A DNA stretch of 64,000 nucleotides from Cryptomeria japonica. Its lineage: Eukaryota > Streptophyta > Pinopsida > Cupressales > Cupressaceae. The stretch covers positions 768,289,830 to 768,353,829 of the forward strand of contig NC_081408.1 of NCBI RefSeq assembly GCF_030272615.1, written 5' to 3'. The notes below the pieces were generated by a model. The model saw only the letters and a program-made list of their open reading frames with translations. It was not told the DNA's origin and searched no databases. The position numbers were made by a program, and so were the translations under genes. Shown one piece after another: positions 46,811 to 57,920 of the stretch; the first letter of the stretch is position 1, and each line of letters starts with the position of its first letter.

Positions 46811-47311
46811 GTTGTTTATATTCATATTGTCAATTTTTGTTGTTTATATTCATATTGTTAATTACATATGCAAATATTCATTTAAATTTATAAATGCGTT
46901 GCCACCAAATAAAATGAATACACAATAATGAACTGAACACAAGGAGTTTTGTAGGGTTAATTCAACATTTTAGAAATTTTATCAAATCATATTCCACGAT
47001 TGCAATGCTTTATATCATATATTTTTGTTGTTTATATTCATATTGTTGATTACATATGCAAATATTCATTTAAATTTATAAAAAGGATAACCACAAAATA
47101 CAACGAATACAAAATAATGAACTCATTACACATTTATTGGATCGAATATCGATATTTATATATATTAAAAAAGGCATGTCTACCAAGTCAATACAAGTAT
47201 TACAAAAATGTGGCATATGCCATGTCCAAATTGATATAAAATAAAAATGTAGAATATATCTACATGTATTGGTCATTCTATGACCAAAACTAACACTATA
47301 TGATCCTCAAC
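46811..47311. other. AT-rich segment of copy B
   Basis: TTGTTGTTTATATTCATATT repeats as in copy A (20064, 20245). No gene. Confidence 0.5.
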
Positions 47312-48642
47312 TTATGGTGGATCATCAAAATCAAGCCTCTTCGGTGCAGCACGCAGCTCTGTAGATGGCTGCAAAACCACAATTCAAAAGCCAAGTTAGA
47401 ATTCTTTGTAGAAAATAGTTCACAATTAACAACATAAATAAGCATTTAACTTTAATTCCTTTGCAATTGAAATGTAGATTACCTCATCGGCTGATCCAGG
47501 AGCTAATGTCTTCGCTCTCCTCTCCTTGTCACTCTTAGGAGTTTTCTTGAAGACATACTTAAATGGATCCACGTTATGACCATACCACGAAGGAGTCTAT
47601 TGTAGATTAAATGTACAATTAATACAATGTACTAACATAAATATATAAAAAACACTTAAAAGCTATAATATAGAGAACAATGATGTACTTGTGCCTGAGA
47701 TGCATCTCTAATGGACTGAGGATGGCTCACCATCAATGTAGAAACTGTCATTATTACCTATACAAAAAATGTACAAAGATTAAATACAATTAATATAATG
47801 ATAAGTATTGAAGGTTGAAAACAATTAATTTTACATATCAAACAAAAGTGTACCGGATCCTGAGATGCTTCTCCTGTGCAAGTAGGAGGGTTCGCCAATG
47901 ACAAAATAGGTATGGATATTTCTTGTATGAAAAAATTATAAGATTATAATATATCACAAGTTCACATGTAATGTGTGCATATAATCATGAAATCAAGAAA
48001 ATAAAGTAGAGATACATACCTCCGCCCTCTCTTGATCCGCAGGCGAATCACGTGCATTCAACATATCCACAAAGCTCAATGGTCGTTGTACATGTAAAAT
48101 AGACAAAAAAAACTAATCAATCTACAAACCCCAACTAATACTTGATTTCAACATTTTCAAACAATTGTACAACTAAAAATGTGTTCAATTACCTTCTTCA
48201 CACGTTTTGGTGTCTTCGAGGAATTCTTTTTCTTAGGACGAGCCCTAGACGTGGAGGGGGTACCCTAAAAACACAAAATTAACATGAGATATTAGTACAA
48301 ATAATAAATTAAACATAATTTTAAAAATCTAAAATGAAATGACTTGCATATTCCATCAAAACAATACATAAAAAGAGTTGTACAAAATATGATACTGTAT
48401 AGCCTTGTAGGCCAAAATCGATGGTTGAGAGCATGATGTCATCAATCTAGGACATTTTGTCCCCTATCAACACTTACAAACCAGAAATTGGACCAAGCAT
48501 TAAAGATAGTTAGTATATCTTGTATTTTTTTTGAATTCAAAGTGTACTATTCTATTTTAACATGTTACAAAATTTATACCTCAGGCATCGAAGTTGCAGC
48601 TATGGTAACTGGGGGAGGTGTATGGGATACCGCTGCTGCATC
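47312..48642 (-). pseudogene. transposon gene, C-terminal exons (copy B only)
   Basis: Reverse-strand short exons with GT-AG borders, mostly phase 0. Exon at about 48588-48642: DAAAVSHTPPPVTIAAT. Exon 48193-48264: GTPSTSRARPKKKNSSKTP, basic and nuclear-signal-like. Exon at about 48016-48080: SFVDMLNARDSPADQERAE. Exon at about 47851-47915: IPILSLANPPTCTGEASQDP. Exon at about 47691-47757: VIMTVSTLMVSHPQSIRDA. Exon 47483-47596 (38 codons): TPSWYGHNVDPFKYVFKKTP and KERRAKTLAPGSADE. Last exon 47312-47368: PSTELRAAPKRLDFDDPP then TAA. One possible exon near 48405-48475 is broken by a stop. The exons would follow the 49929-48766 coding part, although a TAG shared by both copies lies before the last donor. 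Product unknown. Confidence 0.5.
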
Positions 48643-48765
48643 CTAAAATGCATATTATTTGTCTCAATTTAAATCAATATATAAATAAAAATTCATTTAT
48701 GTAATTATAAATTTAAAGTGACTGATAAATAAAATGTTATGAATTCAAATCAACACACCTGTGTC

Positions 48766-49929
48766 TATGGCTCATGGGCAAACACCATGTCCATCAAATC
48801 ATCTGTTAGCGCGACATCCTCAACCGTGTGAGCCTAACATCTACAACCACAAATCATGCACAGATGATATGAGTATCCATCTGCACCAACTGCATCATCT
48901 ATCCCCAAGCATATCCTCGAGCAACTGACACATATGCTTGATGGGCTCTTTGTCGCCCTCTAATGGTTCATCATCCAATACAATAGGGTGTGCTAATGAC
49001 GTCCCATGCTGGATGATGGCGCCAGTCAATGTTGTGGCTACCTGAAGAGTCTGTAGCTCCATCGACTCTTTCAGCTCTAATGGGACAACTTGATGCACCT
49101 TGGGTTTGGGTGCTAGGGGGCGCCAACTCTCCACGGCTAATTGCCTATGGCCTCCAAGTCTATCTTGGACAGAGCCACCACCTCTACCATGAAACTCTCT
49201 CATGTCAAAATAGTTTGGCTGCACATTGAGCACAAACTCACAATATATTTTTCTCAAAAAATATAATGGCACCTCATAATTATTACAAGGTGGATCATCA
49301 AAGACCATCCACCACCTCTGCCAAAAAAGATTCTTCATCTACGCATTGGTACACCAATGTATGGGAAACCTCTTTGCATTAAGAGGTAATGACTGACCAA
49401 TTTTGGGATCAACAAAAAGGGCACATATTTGTTGTTTAGAAATATTTTTGTTTTTTACTCCATCGTATGATAGCCCATTGGCATAGAATTGACGACACCT
49501 ATCCCTAAAGCTTCCCCATTTGGTAATTTATGTGGAAACAACTATGGCACCACTAGCTAATGTTTCTAGGCTAGTGGCGAGGGATTGATGATGGTCAAGT
49601 TCAGAAGTTTTCAATTTTACAATCAGTCTATTGATTTTAGACGTATTTTGTCCTAACTGATTAATTAATTCTTCATGTGTTTCGGCTGTGCGGTCAAACG
49701 GAGGAACTGGGGGTTGTTCTTGTGTATTTTCAGGAGGTGCATTTGGTTGTTCTTGTGGGTTTTCAGGAGGTGCATTTGGTTGTTCTTGTTCTGGATTAGA
49801 AGAATCTATTTTTTGAAACAAAAAATGAAAAAACCTAATCAAAATTAATGAAATTAAATTCAAAATGTAAAACAAATTGCATAAACCGGAAAGAAAGCCA
49901 AAAATAAACAAAAACTAACCTTGATCCAT
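48766..49929 (-). pseudogene. transposon gene, main coding part (copy B)
   Basis: Exon 1 (49929-49920, ATGGATCAAG) splices over 114 bp to exon 2 at 49805, giving MDQDSSNPEQEQPNAPPENP. A PENPQEQ repeat, a helical LINQLGQNTSKINRLIVKL segment and KWGSFRDRCRQFYANGLS follow. At 49427-49440 the frame reads straight through the site where copy A holds E2 (KNISKQQICALFVDP). Then come the TAG shared with copy A, MKNLFWQRWWMVFDDPPCNN, a Pro-rich linker and KEPIKHMC. A TGA near 48895 removes the Cys-rich end; beyond it the homology runs to TAG and a CAG/GTGTG donor near 48766. The protein family was not recognised. The apparent start at 49911 is intron sequence. Confidence 0.62.
49427..49431. other. unoccupied E2 target site
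   Basis: GCACATATTTGTTG in copy B has a single ATTTG where copy A has two copies flanking E2. This confirms the E2 borders. Confidence 0.9.
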
Positions 49930-50049
49930 AGCCTGGAGGACAAATTTAGCACCCCGTTCGCGGTTTAGGTGAGAAAATAGGGAAAAAACGAAGTTAAAAA
50001 TGTGGTTTACGGGTAAATGAGACCTAGTTTTTTTTTAAAAACTTTTTTT

Positions 50050-50270
50050 ACCAGGCACTGCGTACGCGGTTTTATTTGGATTATTAGCGCGTACGTGCTC
50101 ATTTTCCAATAAGCAGTGCGTACGCGCTCATTTTCCTAGGTGTAGCACGTACGCGCTCAATTTCCTAAAAGCAGCGCATACGCGCTACCTTTTCTAGGCT
50201 CGGGAAGAACAAACCTAAGCACGTACGCGAGAATTTTAAATTTTAAAACCGCGTATGCGTTGCCTCTTTT
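50050..50270. repeat. subterminal repeat cluster, right end of copy B
   Basis: Seven units around GCGTACGCGCTCATTTTCC / GCACGTACGCGCTC, mirroring 29725-29950. The central GCGTACGC is a perfect palindrome. Confidence 0.72.
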
Positions 50271-50303
50271 TCCAAGTTTTTTTTGGGTGGTGTCCACTTT
50301 TCT

Positions 50304-50328
50304 GACCACCATCTTTGTGTACACACCC
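50304..50328 (-). repeat. right terminal inverted repeat of copy B
   Basis: GACCACCATCTTTGTGTACA then CACCC; two changes from copy A's right end. Confidence 0.6.
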
Positions 50329-50329
50329 A

Positions 50330-51980
50330 TGTAATCTCCCCATTTCTTTAACCTCTCAGTGGTGTTCTTAGCCTTTCTTTCTCCGAAGGCTAAGAGGAGG
50401 AATAAGGAGAAATTAATTTAATTTCTTATAAAGTCATCAAATAAATTAAAATTAAAAAGTGACTTTATATTTAATTAATTTCATTAAAAAGTGACTAAAA
50501 TAAAATATTAAATTATAAAGTCACTTGAACAATATTATTTTATTGGGATGGAATATTCTAGAAGGTGGTGGTTGCGTGTTTGGAAAAAGAATAAATAGGG
50601 GATGAGCTTCATTGTTTTGACATGGATTGTTTGACACATTCTTTGTTTGATAGCTTGTGGAGCCAAGGGTTTTCTGCAGTTTATCATCAGTCATTGGGAA
50701 TGGAAACTCTCAATTGGTAATGCGATTTTGAGGTGGTGAAAGACCTTCTGAATTGTCGCTAAGTTGTGAGCTCTACCTCAGGAGTTCAACTTGGAACTTA
50801 TTGTGTTTTACATTGACTTGTGGAGGTGATAGTTCAGTCATCTCTCTTGAGTTTCATTTGTGGCCAAAGGCCGAATTCTTATTACAACTCAAGTTGGGAT
50901 TTAAGTGAAGATATTTTAAGCATCAAATCTGCTCTTTATTGGATGACTGAAACAAACAACATTCTCTTAATTCCGAGTTTGGTATTCAAAAATCTGTAGA
51001 CCCACGAGCTTGACTAGGAGGGCCCTTGAATTCATTGGTTTGTGCAACTTTGGACAATGATTTTATTTACTGATTTGAGCACTCTCATTTGGAAAGGGAA
51101 TCGACCAAAGTTAGTGCACAAGGGATTCTGTTAAGGCTGTTCATTATTTATTTCAGATTAAACCCTTCCTGCATAGGGACGCATTAGGAATACCCACGAT
51201 TTTGCTCATATCTTCCTGTTACGGCACCCAACTCAATATATGATTGAAGAGTTATTCTTGGGGAGGGCCAACGATGATGTTTTGTGGATGAAATGAGTCA
51301 AATTCAATGGTAATTAATTAATATATTTCTGTAGACCAACAACAAGGGCGATTTTGGAAGATAGCTCAATTTGGTAGTGTGGAGGCTCCAAAAATTAAGA
51401 TATTGCTTGCTTCTTCCATCTCAGGATTGGGCAATTCCTTCCAGGTTTTTTTGGCATTAGTTTTCAAGCATTTCTCAGATTATATGTTTGTCTTAGTGGT
51501 TGCCTTGTAGTTTTTAAAACATATGAGAATTCATTATTGAGTAGCCAAGTGATTTGGCTCTTGCTTGGTCATTGTAATGAACTTATGGTTTCTTAATAAA
51601 GAAGTGACAAGGTTGCATATCATTGTCATATTGTTCTATGGTTGTATGCCAATTATTTGTTAAAATTACAGTTAGCTGTAGGCATTGTTTATTCATGATG
51701 TTTCATGCAATTGCATTATAGAAGCTTAAACTCGTATGAAAATATTGCTTAGACATATTAGAGTTTGTTGCATCAATCATAATTGGAAGTTGCATTTATC
51801 AATAAGTTTGAAGATAATATCAAAAAATAGTCTCAGAGTCAATAACATGCAAAGGCATAACAACTATCTAAAACACATAACACAGAATTCTCATTTTGAA
51901 ACTTGAACAACAGATCAATAAAACTTGTTAGACGATATTCCCTACACATTTTTAGTCTCAGAACAATAGGGGATATTACA
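50330..51980 (+). repeat. E3 left LTR
   Basis: TGTAATCTCCCC at the start and GGGGATATTACA at the end, near-mirror ends. 1651 bp. Confidence 0.8.
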
Positions 51981-51982
51981 GC

Positions 51983-51998
51983 AGTATCAGAGCCAAGA
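51983..51998 (+). promoter_or_regulatory. primer-binding site of E3
   Basis: AGTATCAGAGCCAAG next to the LTR, close to the initiator-Met site TGGTATCAGAGCC. Confidence 0.65.
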
Positions 51999-52195
51999 TC
52001 CTGCCATCCTATGATTGATGAGTGAAAGGGAAGTCAAATTACAATAGGGAACAACGAAGATAACAATATCATAACCCATAGGTACCTGAAGTTGAAACAT
52101 TTTCAAAGGCATTGAGGGAGAACGAAAAAGATAAGGTAGTTCCAAACATGGTCGGGGATGATAAGGATACTAGAATCGAATGAAAGTTCGATACT

Positions 52196-53755
52196 ATGAT
52201 TGATATGATGTCATGGTTGTTGGAAAAAATGGAACAAACACATCATAATCAACAACCTGATCCAAATCAAAACCATAATTCTAGGGAAAATAGTGGTGTT
52301 CGTGGGAGCAGTGGCAACAATGATGTGAAAGGAAGAGATAGAACAGTCAACCAACATGATGCCTATACTAGAGGATCAACCTCTAGACTTCTTTTTCCTA
52401 GCTTCACTCCATGAGAGGAACAACCACAAGTTTTTTCCCCTATACATTATGCAGATGAAGCACGACATGCATATCTAGAGTATACCACCTTACCTCCATA
52501 TTTGAGAGATATGTGGTCATTTGATCAGTTCACGAACCAAAAGAGTAGGAGAAATGGTGGGAGAAATGATTATCATACTCTAACACAAACTAATTATTAG
52601 CATACTCTAGGAAAGATAACCATGCCATATTTTGATGGGAGTGACAAAAGTATAGCAAGAGAATGGGTACAAAAGTTGGATAACTACTTGTCATTGAGAC
52701 CAATGCCCAAAGAAGATGTTATCAGATTAACCACACTACATTTGGAGGGTGCTTCTCATGAGTGGTGGTACCATGGATTAACCACACTTGGTCATATTCA
52801 CATCACCACTTATGCATAATTCACAGATAGGTTGATAGAGCAATTTGATCGCAAGGATCCAGAGATGTACTTTAGAGAATTAGCACAATTGAAACAGATA
52901 GGTAATTTGGAGACATATATTGGTGATTTTAAGAGATTATCAGTTATGTTGTCTAACATTAGTGAAAGGAGATTGGTTGTCTTGTTCATGGAAGGATTAA
53001 TGGAGCCACTAAGAGTCTAGTTGAAATCCTCTGGCCCACCTACACTACAATAAGAAATAAAGAAAGCAAGGAGTATGGAGTTTGTAGCCCCTAGAAACAA
53101 CAGTTCACATAAAGAAACTCCTACTAGTAATGAGAGTCCACAACAAATTGTTGATAAGAAAAATAAATCAGCAACTATGGTGGATAAGGAGACACAAGAA
53201 GAGTTAAGGAGGAGAAAATTATGTTTTTGGTGCAAGGAGCCTTACAACAGAGAGCATGATTTCCCCTTGATGCCTAAGGGAAAGGTGAATTGTGCAATGT
53301 GGGTGTATTATGAGGATCCTAGTTCTGAAAAGTCAGATCAACCAGTTGTTTCAGGAGACAATCAGGATGAAAATGAAGTAATAGATCTTGAGACAGATGG
53401 GAATCTATCTCATATAGCTATATTTGCTAATGAGAAGGGAAAGATTACATTTTGATTCCGAGGATCGGTTAATGGGAAACATTGCATTGATTTGCTTGAC
53501 ATTGGAGCAACACATAATTTCATTGATGAAGGATTTAAGGCACGATGTAGGTTGCAGATAGAGAGTTTCAAGAGATTTCAAGTTAGAGTTACAGATGGAT
53601 ACATACCCTCATGTGCACCAAATGGTTATGTGATCTCACCTTGCAGCTGAATGATTATGAGTTACAAGTTGATTTTTATGTGGTTAACATGGGGGCAACA
53701 TATGTAGTCTTGGGAATGAAATGGCTCCAAGATAGAAGAATTCACCCTCAATGTA
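52196..53755 (+). pseudogene. E3 gag-protease, decayed
   Basis: One frame from 52196 to 53455 with about six stops. The gag core reads MPYFDGSDKSIAREWVQKL, GASHEWWYHGL and YIGDFKRLSVML, typical Ty3 gag. The zinc motif is degenerate (CFWCKEPYNREHDF, last Cys lost). Past a stop the protease reads CIDLLDIGATHNFID (D-x-G kept) and, after a shift, VVLGMKWLQDRRI, the second protease landmark. Several stops are TAG or TGA at Trp/Gln/Arg-like positions, as expected from C-to-T decay. Confidence 0.8.
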
Positions 53756-53839
53756 CCTAAATTGGAAATGAAATTTAAATCAAATAGCAGGGATTATGTA
53801 TTGAGGGGAATTGTGGATGGTGGCTTGCACTTTATCTCT

Positions 53840-54352
53840 ATTTGTGGGAAGGAGAGCAGGAAGAAAGAATAGCTGGTTATTCAGGAGGAGCATGAGATGG
53901 TGGACAATCCCTTGTTTGAGTTTGATGCTACATGGTTGTTAGATAATCCACTCTACGATTTGAATGTGGACCACTCTCTTGATAGTGAGGTATGGGATCT
54001 TTCTAGTCCATTGGGATTTCATACTTGTCTCAGAGAAGGAAATTCAAAGGTGTATATAGTGAGGATTTTATACAACCTCACCATTGATCCTCATGTTCAT
54101 GACTTATTTTAGATGCATAATTCAAGGGCACATATGTTGTATAGTTTTCTTGATTGCACATCTTGCGCAGAGATTGGAAGCAAGTATGGTCACTCTCTTG
54201 ACTTTATTTCCCTTGAGGATTATACTCTTGTGACACTTGAGGCAGTGGTTGAGTTGGTTCAACAGATTCAATTGGATGTGCTAGTGCTAAAAGAGCTATT
54301 TCATGATGACAGGGACATTACACAAATTTTCTCTGGGATCCACTTGGGGTGA
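53840..54352 (+). pseudogene. E3 downstream ORF, function unknown
   Basis: The frame opening MVDNPLFEFDATWLLDNPLY at 53897 is broken by one TAG at 54110-54112 and goes on to LVTLEAVVELVQQIQLDVL and IFSGIHLG. It sits where RT would be expected. No RT motif is visible and no family was recognised; it may be the 3' remnant of pol joined by a deletion or a separate ORF. Confidence 0.4.
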
Positions 54353-54394
54353 TTCTTCAGGAATATTTCTTTGAGCAATAGATTTTGCTTGGGG

Positions 54395-54419
54395 ACAAGC
54401 AATTTCAGGAGGGACGAAC
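54395..54419 (+). promoter_or_regulatory. polypurine-like tract of E3
   Basis: GGGGACAAGCAATTTCAGG then AGGGACGAAC directly before the right LTR, typical of this type of Ty3 element. Confidence 0.6.
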
Positions 54420-54745
54420 TCTAATGTCCCCATTTATTTAGCCTCTTAGTGGTGTTATTAGAATTTCTTTCTTCGAAGGCTAAGAGGGGGAATACAGAGA
54501 AATAAATAAAATTAATTTCTTATAAAGTCATTAAATAAATTAAAATTAAAAGGTGACTTTATATTTAATTAATTTAATTAAAAAGTGACAAATAAAATAT
54601 TAAATGATAAAGTCACTTAAACAATATTATTTTATTGGGATGGAATCTTCTAGAAGGTGGTCATTACATGTGTGGAAAAAGAATAAATAGGGGATGAGCT
54701 TCATTGTTTTGGCATGTATTATTTGACACCTTCTTTGTTTGATAG
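54420..54745 (+). repeat. E3 right LTR, first 326 bp
   Basis: TCTAATGTCCCCATTTATTTAG matches the left LTR start and runs in parallel to TTTGATAG, where E4 begins. Confidence 0.82.
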
Positions 54746-56233
54746 TGTGGAGGTGGAAAAAGCGGGATCGGGTGACTAGGACCTAATCCCACTTTAGCCA
54801 ACACATTGGGAATACAAAAGAGCCTAGGGAGATAGATCACTTTGGCTACTTCTTGTGAGAAAGAGAGAGCCAAGGGTTATCTCTTAGGGTTTCTATTCCC
54901 CTTGTTGTATATGATGAGAAAAATAGGGTTTGATTGATCAATTAGACTAGGAGATAAACAATGAAGCATATATAAACTAAAATTGCACAAACTTGCAGAT
55001 CTGAAACTAAGATACTGAAATTAGAGAAGTGGGAGGAATTTGGATGTGTACTTGATGCTGGAAAATGGGCCAAACTGACTAGGACCAGGGTGCCACGCCC
55101 TTGTCCTTGAGAATCTGACAGAAAGTTGCAACTGAAGGGCTAGAATCCTAAGATCCTGAGACACCACTATGTCAAAAATCACTAAAAATGAGGGGGACCA
55201 AGGCACCGCACCCCTGTCCTTGATGGATTTGGGGTAGTCTAAAGCTTATGGGTTGTCCTTGTGTCTTCTGTTGATTTGAAAATCCTCTAGGGTACCTGTA
55301 CTTGCATTGTAGTTGAGAAGAGAGGGTTTGGGTGGCTATATAGGGTTTTTCCTTAGTTAAACCCCTGTGTTGGTGATTTCCACCTCCACAAATAACCGAT
55401 AATGTACTAAAAATTTGTGTGCTAGAACCTTGTGTGTATGCAAGATCCTAAATGAAAAAGATAAGAAACTAGAGCTACCCTATCCTTTGGAGAGTAAACC
55501 CTAAATTCATGCAAATGTAAATGTAAATGTAAATGTAAATGAGAATGATGAATACTTGACAAATTCTTGATGAATGTTGTTGAATAATCCACATAGGTTT
55601 CTCTTTCACTATATAGAAGAATCCTTAAAAATTGCTCCAACTTGATTGCTTGCTTCTTAGTTTTCCTTAGATCTTCTTACTTACACCTTCAGATGAAGAA
55701 AGAGAACTCTTATGTGTGAAACCTTGGATCTTAATTTCATCTTTAGGCCGACCTGGGATTTGAATTTCCTACCAATTTCTTGTGGTTAAGCATTATAATA
55801 TCATAGAATTATGCTCTCAAAATTTTGGGAAAAATGTTGAGGACCATGTACAACTTGCACATGGTTCGACCAAATTTTCTCCAAATTTTAGGGCCATTAG
55901 ATATGATGATATTAGAGTGAATCCCAAAGTTACAGCTGGTTTTGAGGTGTTTTGATATAGGAAATTGGGTCTTAAAGGTCGAAACAAGACATAATTAGGG
56001 TTTATAATTTAATGAGTTATTGGAGGAATAAAATAAAAAGGGGCACACTTAGAGTAAAGGGCCCAATTTTATGATGTGGGGAGTGTTTAAATATGATTTT
56101 AGATTTAATTAAATTAATTAATTAAATGCTTAAAGGGAAATTACAATGCAAGATGCAAACACACTAAAGTGGGTGCTAAACTAAGCATGGAATTGTACCG
56201 CCCTAGGAAGGGTGGACAATTTACGATGCTACA
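54746..56233 (-). repeat. E4 3' LTR (reverse strand)
   Basis: On the reverse strand it starts TGTAGCATCGTAAATTG like E1 and ends ...CCTCCACA. Diverged from the E1 LTR (1488 versus ~1633 bp). The position of the E1 TATA box reads CACACATAAG, so the promoter is probably weakened. Confidence 0.82.
55817..55889. repeat. inverted-repeat cassette in E4 LTR
   Basis: AAAATTTTGGGAAAAATGTT pairs with the right half AATTTTCTCCAAATTTT around GGACCATGTACAACTTGCAC; same cassette as in E1 and E2. Confidence 0.7.
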
Positions 56234-57920
56234 TTTAGCCCCCACTTTAGTGGTCATATGACACTATGTGCATATGCAAGCTAAATTAAATAAAAGTAAA
56301 CATTCATGAAAAATGATATATCCAGAAGTTGTCGGACGAAGCTCCTAGTGGTATCTATAGTACACAATTAGGAACCACACCCTACAAAACCACATGTTAG
56401 ATAAAATCACAAAATCACCTAAATACTTACTAAGGAAGGTGATTAAAATTTGAGGGTAGCTATATGCCCCCTAGTTTCGGCTTGTTAATTTAGTGAGTTG
56501 AAATAGGGTATCATGTTTACCACAACGAATTGTGAAGGAAGATTGATGGCAAATGCTCACAAGAAGATTTGATACAAGATCAAAAAATAATGGAGAATCA
56601 TTTGGTAAGAAAGAGGACTAAACCTCAATTCCAACACAACAAAGAGTGTGCAAATATGAGATCTCTCTAACACAAGATTAAATATTTAAATGGAAACAAA
56701 TGCAAAGAGAAGGAAGAAGAGATAGAAAGCATGATTACACACTTTGGTGATCTGTGAAGAAAAGGACATGGAAAAATATCCCCTAGAGTCTGTCTAGGTG
56801 ATCCATGGAGAAAAGGACATGGAAAAATAGCCCCTAGAGTCTTTCTAGGTGATCCATGTAAGGGAGGACAGTGAGAACACCATTAGTTCCACTCAACCTC
56901 GTTTGTGTGTGTGCAAGTGAGGTTCGAAACACCTCATAGGATTCTATGCTTGAGTATGCTACATGTATAAGATGTATGGTACAAATGTCAATAAAGTGGT
57001 GAAATATCACTCTAAGAGGTTGCCCTCTGGTTCTGAGAATTACCCACTGTATAATAAATACAATGTGTGAGAGAAATATAGTACAAAAGGAGCAGTGTGG
57101 GTGTCCCCTCTTAAGATGTCAACATTGTTTAATGTTGATATCTTAAGGAAAGTAGAACAAGGATACCTACCTTTGACACCAAGAAGATATCCATCATGCA
57201 ACAATGTCATAAATCCAAGCAAGAGAGGGAATACACTTTCAAGAAAGGATAAGATAGTTAAAATAGATATCTTTCTATAAGTGTAAAGGTGACCTTGGAG
57301 GAGAAGAGATCTTTTATCAAAAGATATCTACCTCCAAAAGGAGTTGTCTTATACAAATATAACATCTTCTAGAATGAATGAATGCAAGGAAAATTGGAAA
57401 AGAATGGAGGATTGAAATGACATCAAAGAGAGATTATTTATAGCAACACTCTTCTAAAAGAAGGCAAGAGATCCTCATCAGGGACATGCATGTTCACAAA
57501 ATTGAAGGGTTTATTATAAAAGATACTACTCCATGAAGAAAAGAAATTGATGAATATTCAAATACTTCCAACAGCAAGGAGGAGGTCCCAATTAAGGATA
57601 TGTACTTAAGATCCCCATTAGGGATGCTTGTTTCAATATGAGAGAAGGAATCCAAATATGAATACGCCTCTACAATCAATAAGAAATCCTTATAGAAGAC
57701 ACTACTTCACAAAGGGAGGATTTTGATCTTAAGAAATAGAGATGTTTGAAATCACTCTTCCCCCCATATATAGGGAGAAGAGATGAGATAGAAATAGGAT
57801 ATTATGTTGCTTCCAAAAGTATGATTGCACGTGAAATTGTACCATCATGAATGACAATGAGTTCCCAGTAAGTGAGCTACCAATGTCACATAATGATGAG
57901 CAACATAATAGCCATTAATG
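56234..57920 (-). other. E4 polypurine tract and 3' UTR
   Basis: TTTAGCCCCCACTTT (reverse-strand polypurine tract) lies directly after the LTR. The UTR holds two AAAAGGACATGGAAAAATA units with GATCCATG (56745-56860), counterparts of the E1 repeats at 6771-6885. No gene. Confidence 0.65.

Larger units (their letters stand above)
46033..50328 (-). mobile_element. DNA transposon copy B, left-truncated
   Basis: Paralogue of copy A from within the 359-bp tandem array to the right terminal inverted repeat (50304-50328). It lacks the left arm. It keeps the E2 target site unoccupied (49427-49431) and an extra ~1.4 kb with 3' exons. Its right end lies one base from the E3 left LTR, so E3 either inserted beside it or replaced its flank. 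Confidence 0.65.
50330..54745 (+). mobile_element. E3: Ty3-type gag-protease element, right LTR interrupted
   Basis: Left LTR 50330-51980, an initiator-Met-like primer site, decayed gag and protease, and the start of the right LTR at 54420. The right LTR breaks at 54745 where E4 is inserted, and the remainder should lie beyond the window. Only about 2.4 kb separates the LTRs; no RT, RNase H or integrase is visible, so it is a deletion derivative or passenger. Confidence 0.8.

Noticed and set aside
29591-49911. ATG starts at 29591 and 49911 (MF.F.FLS hydrophobic N-terminus, signal-peptide-like)
   Set aside because: The hydrophobic stretch is AT-rich intron sequence; the spliced start MDQDSSNPEQ is supported by GT-AG borders in both copies.
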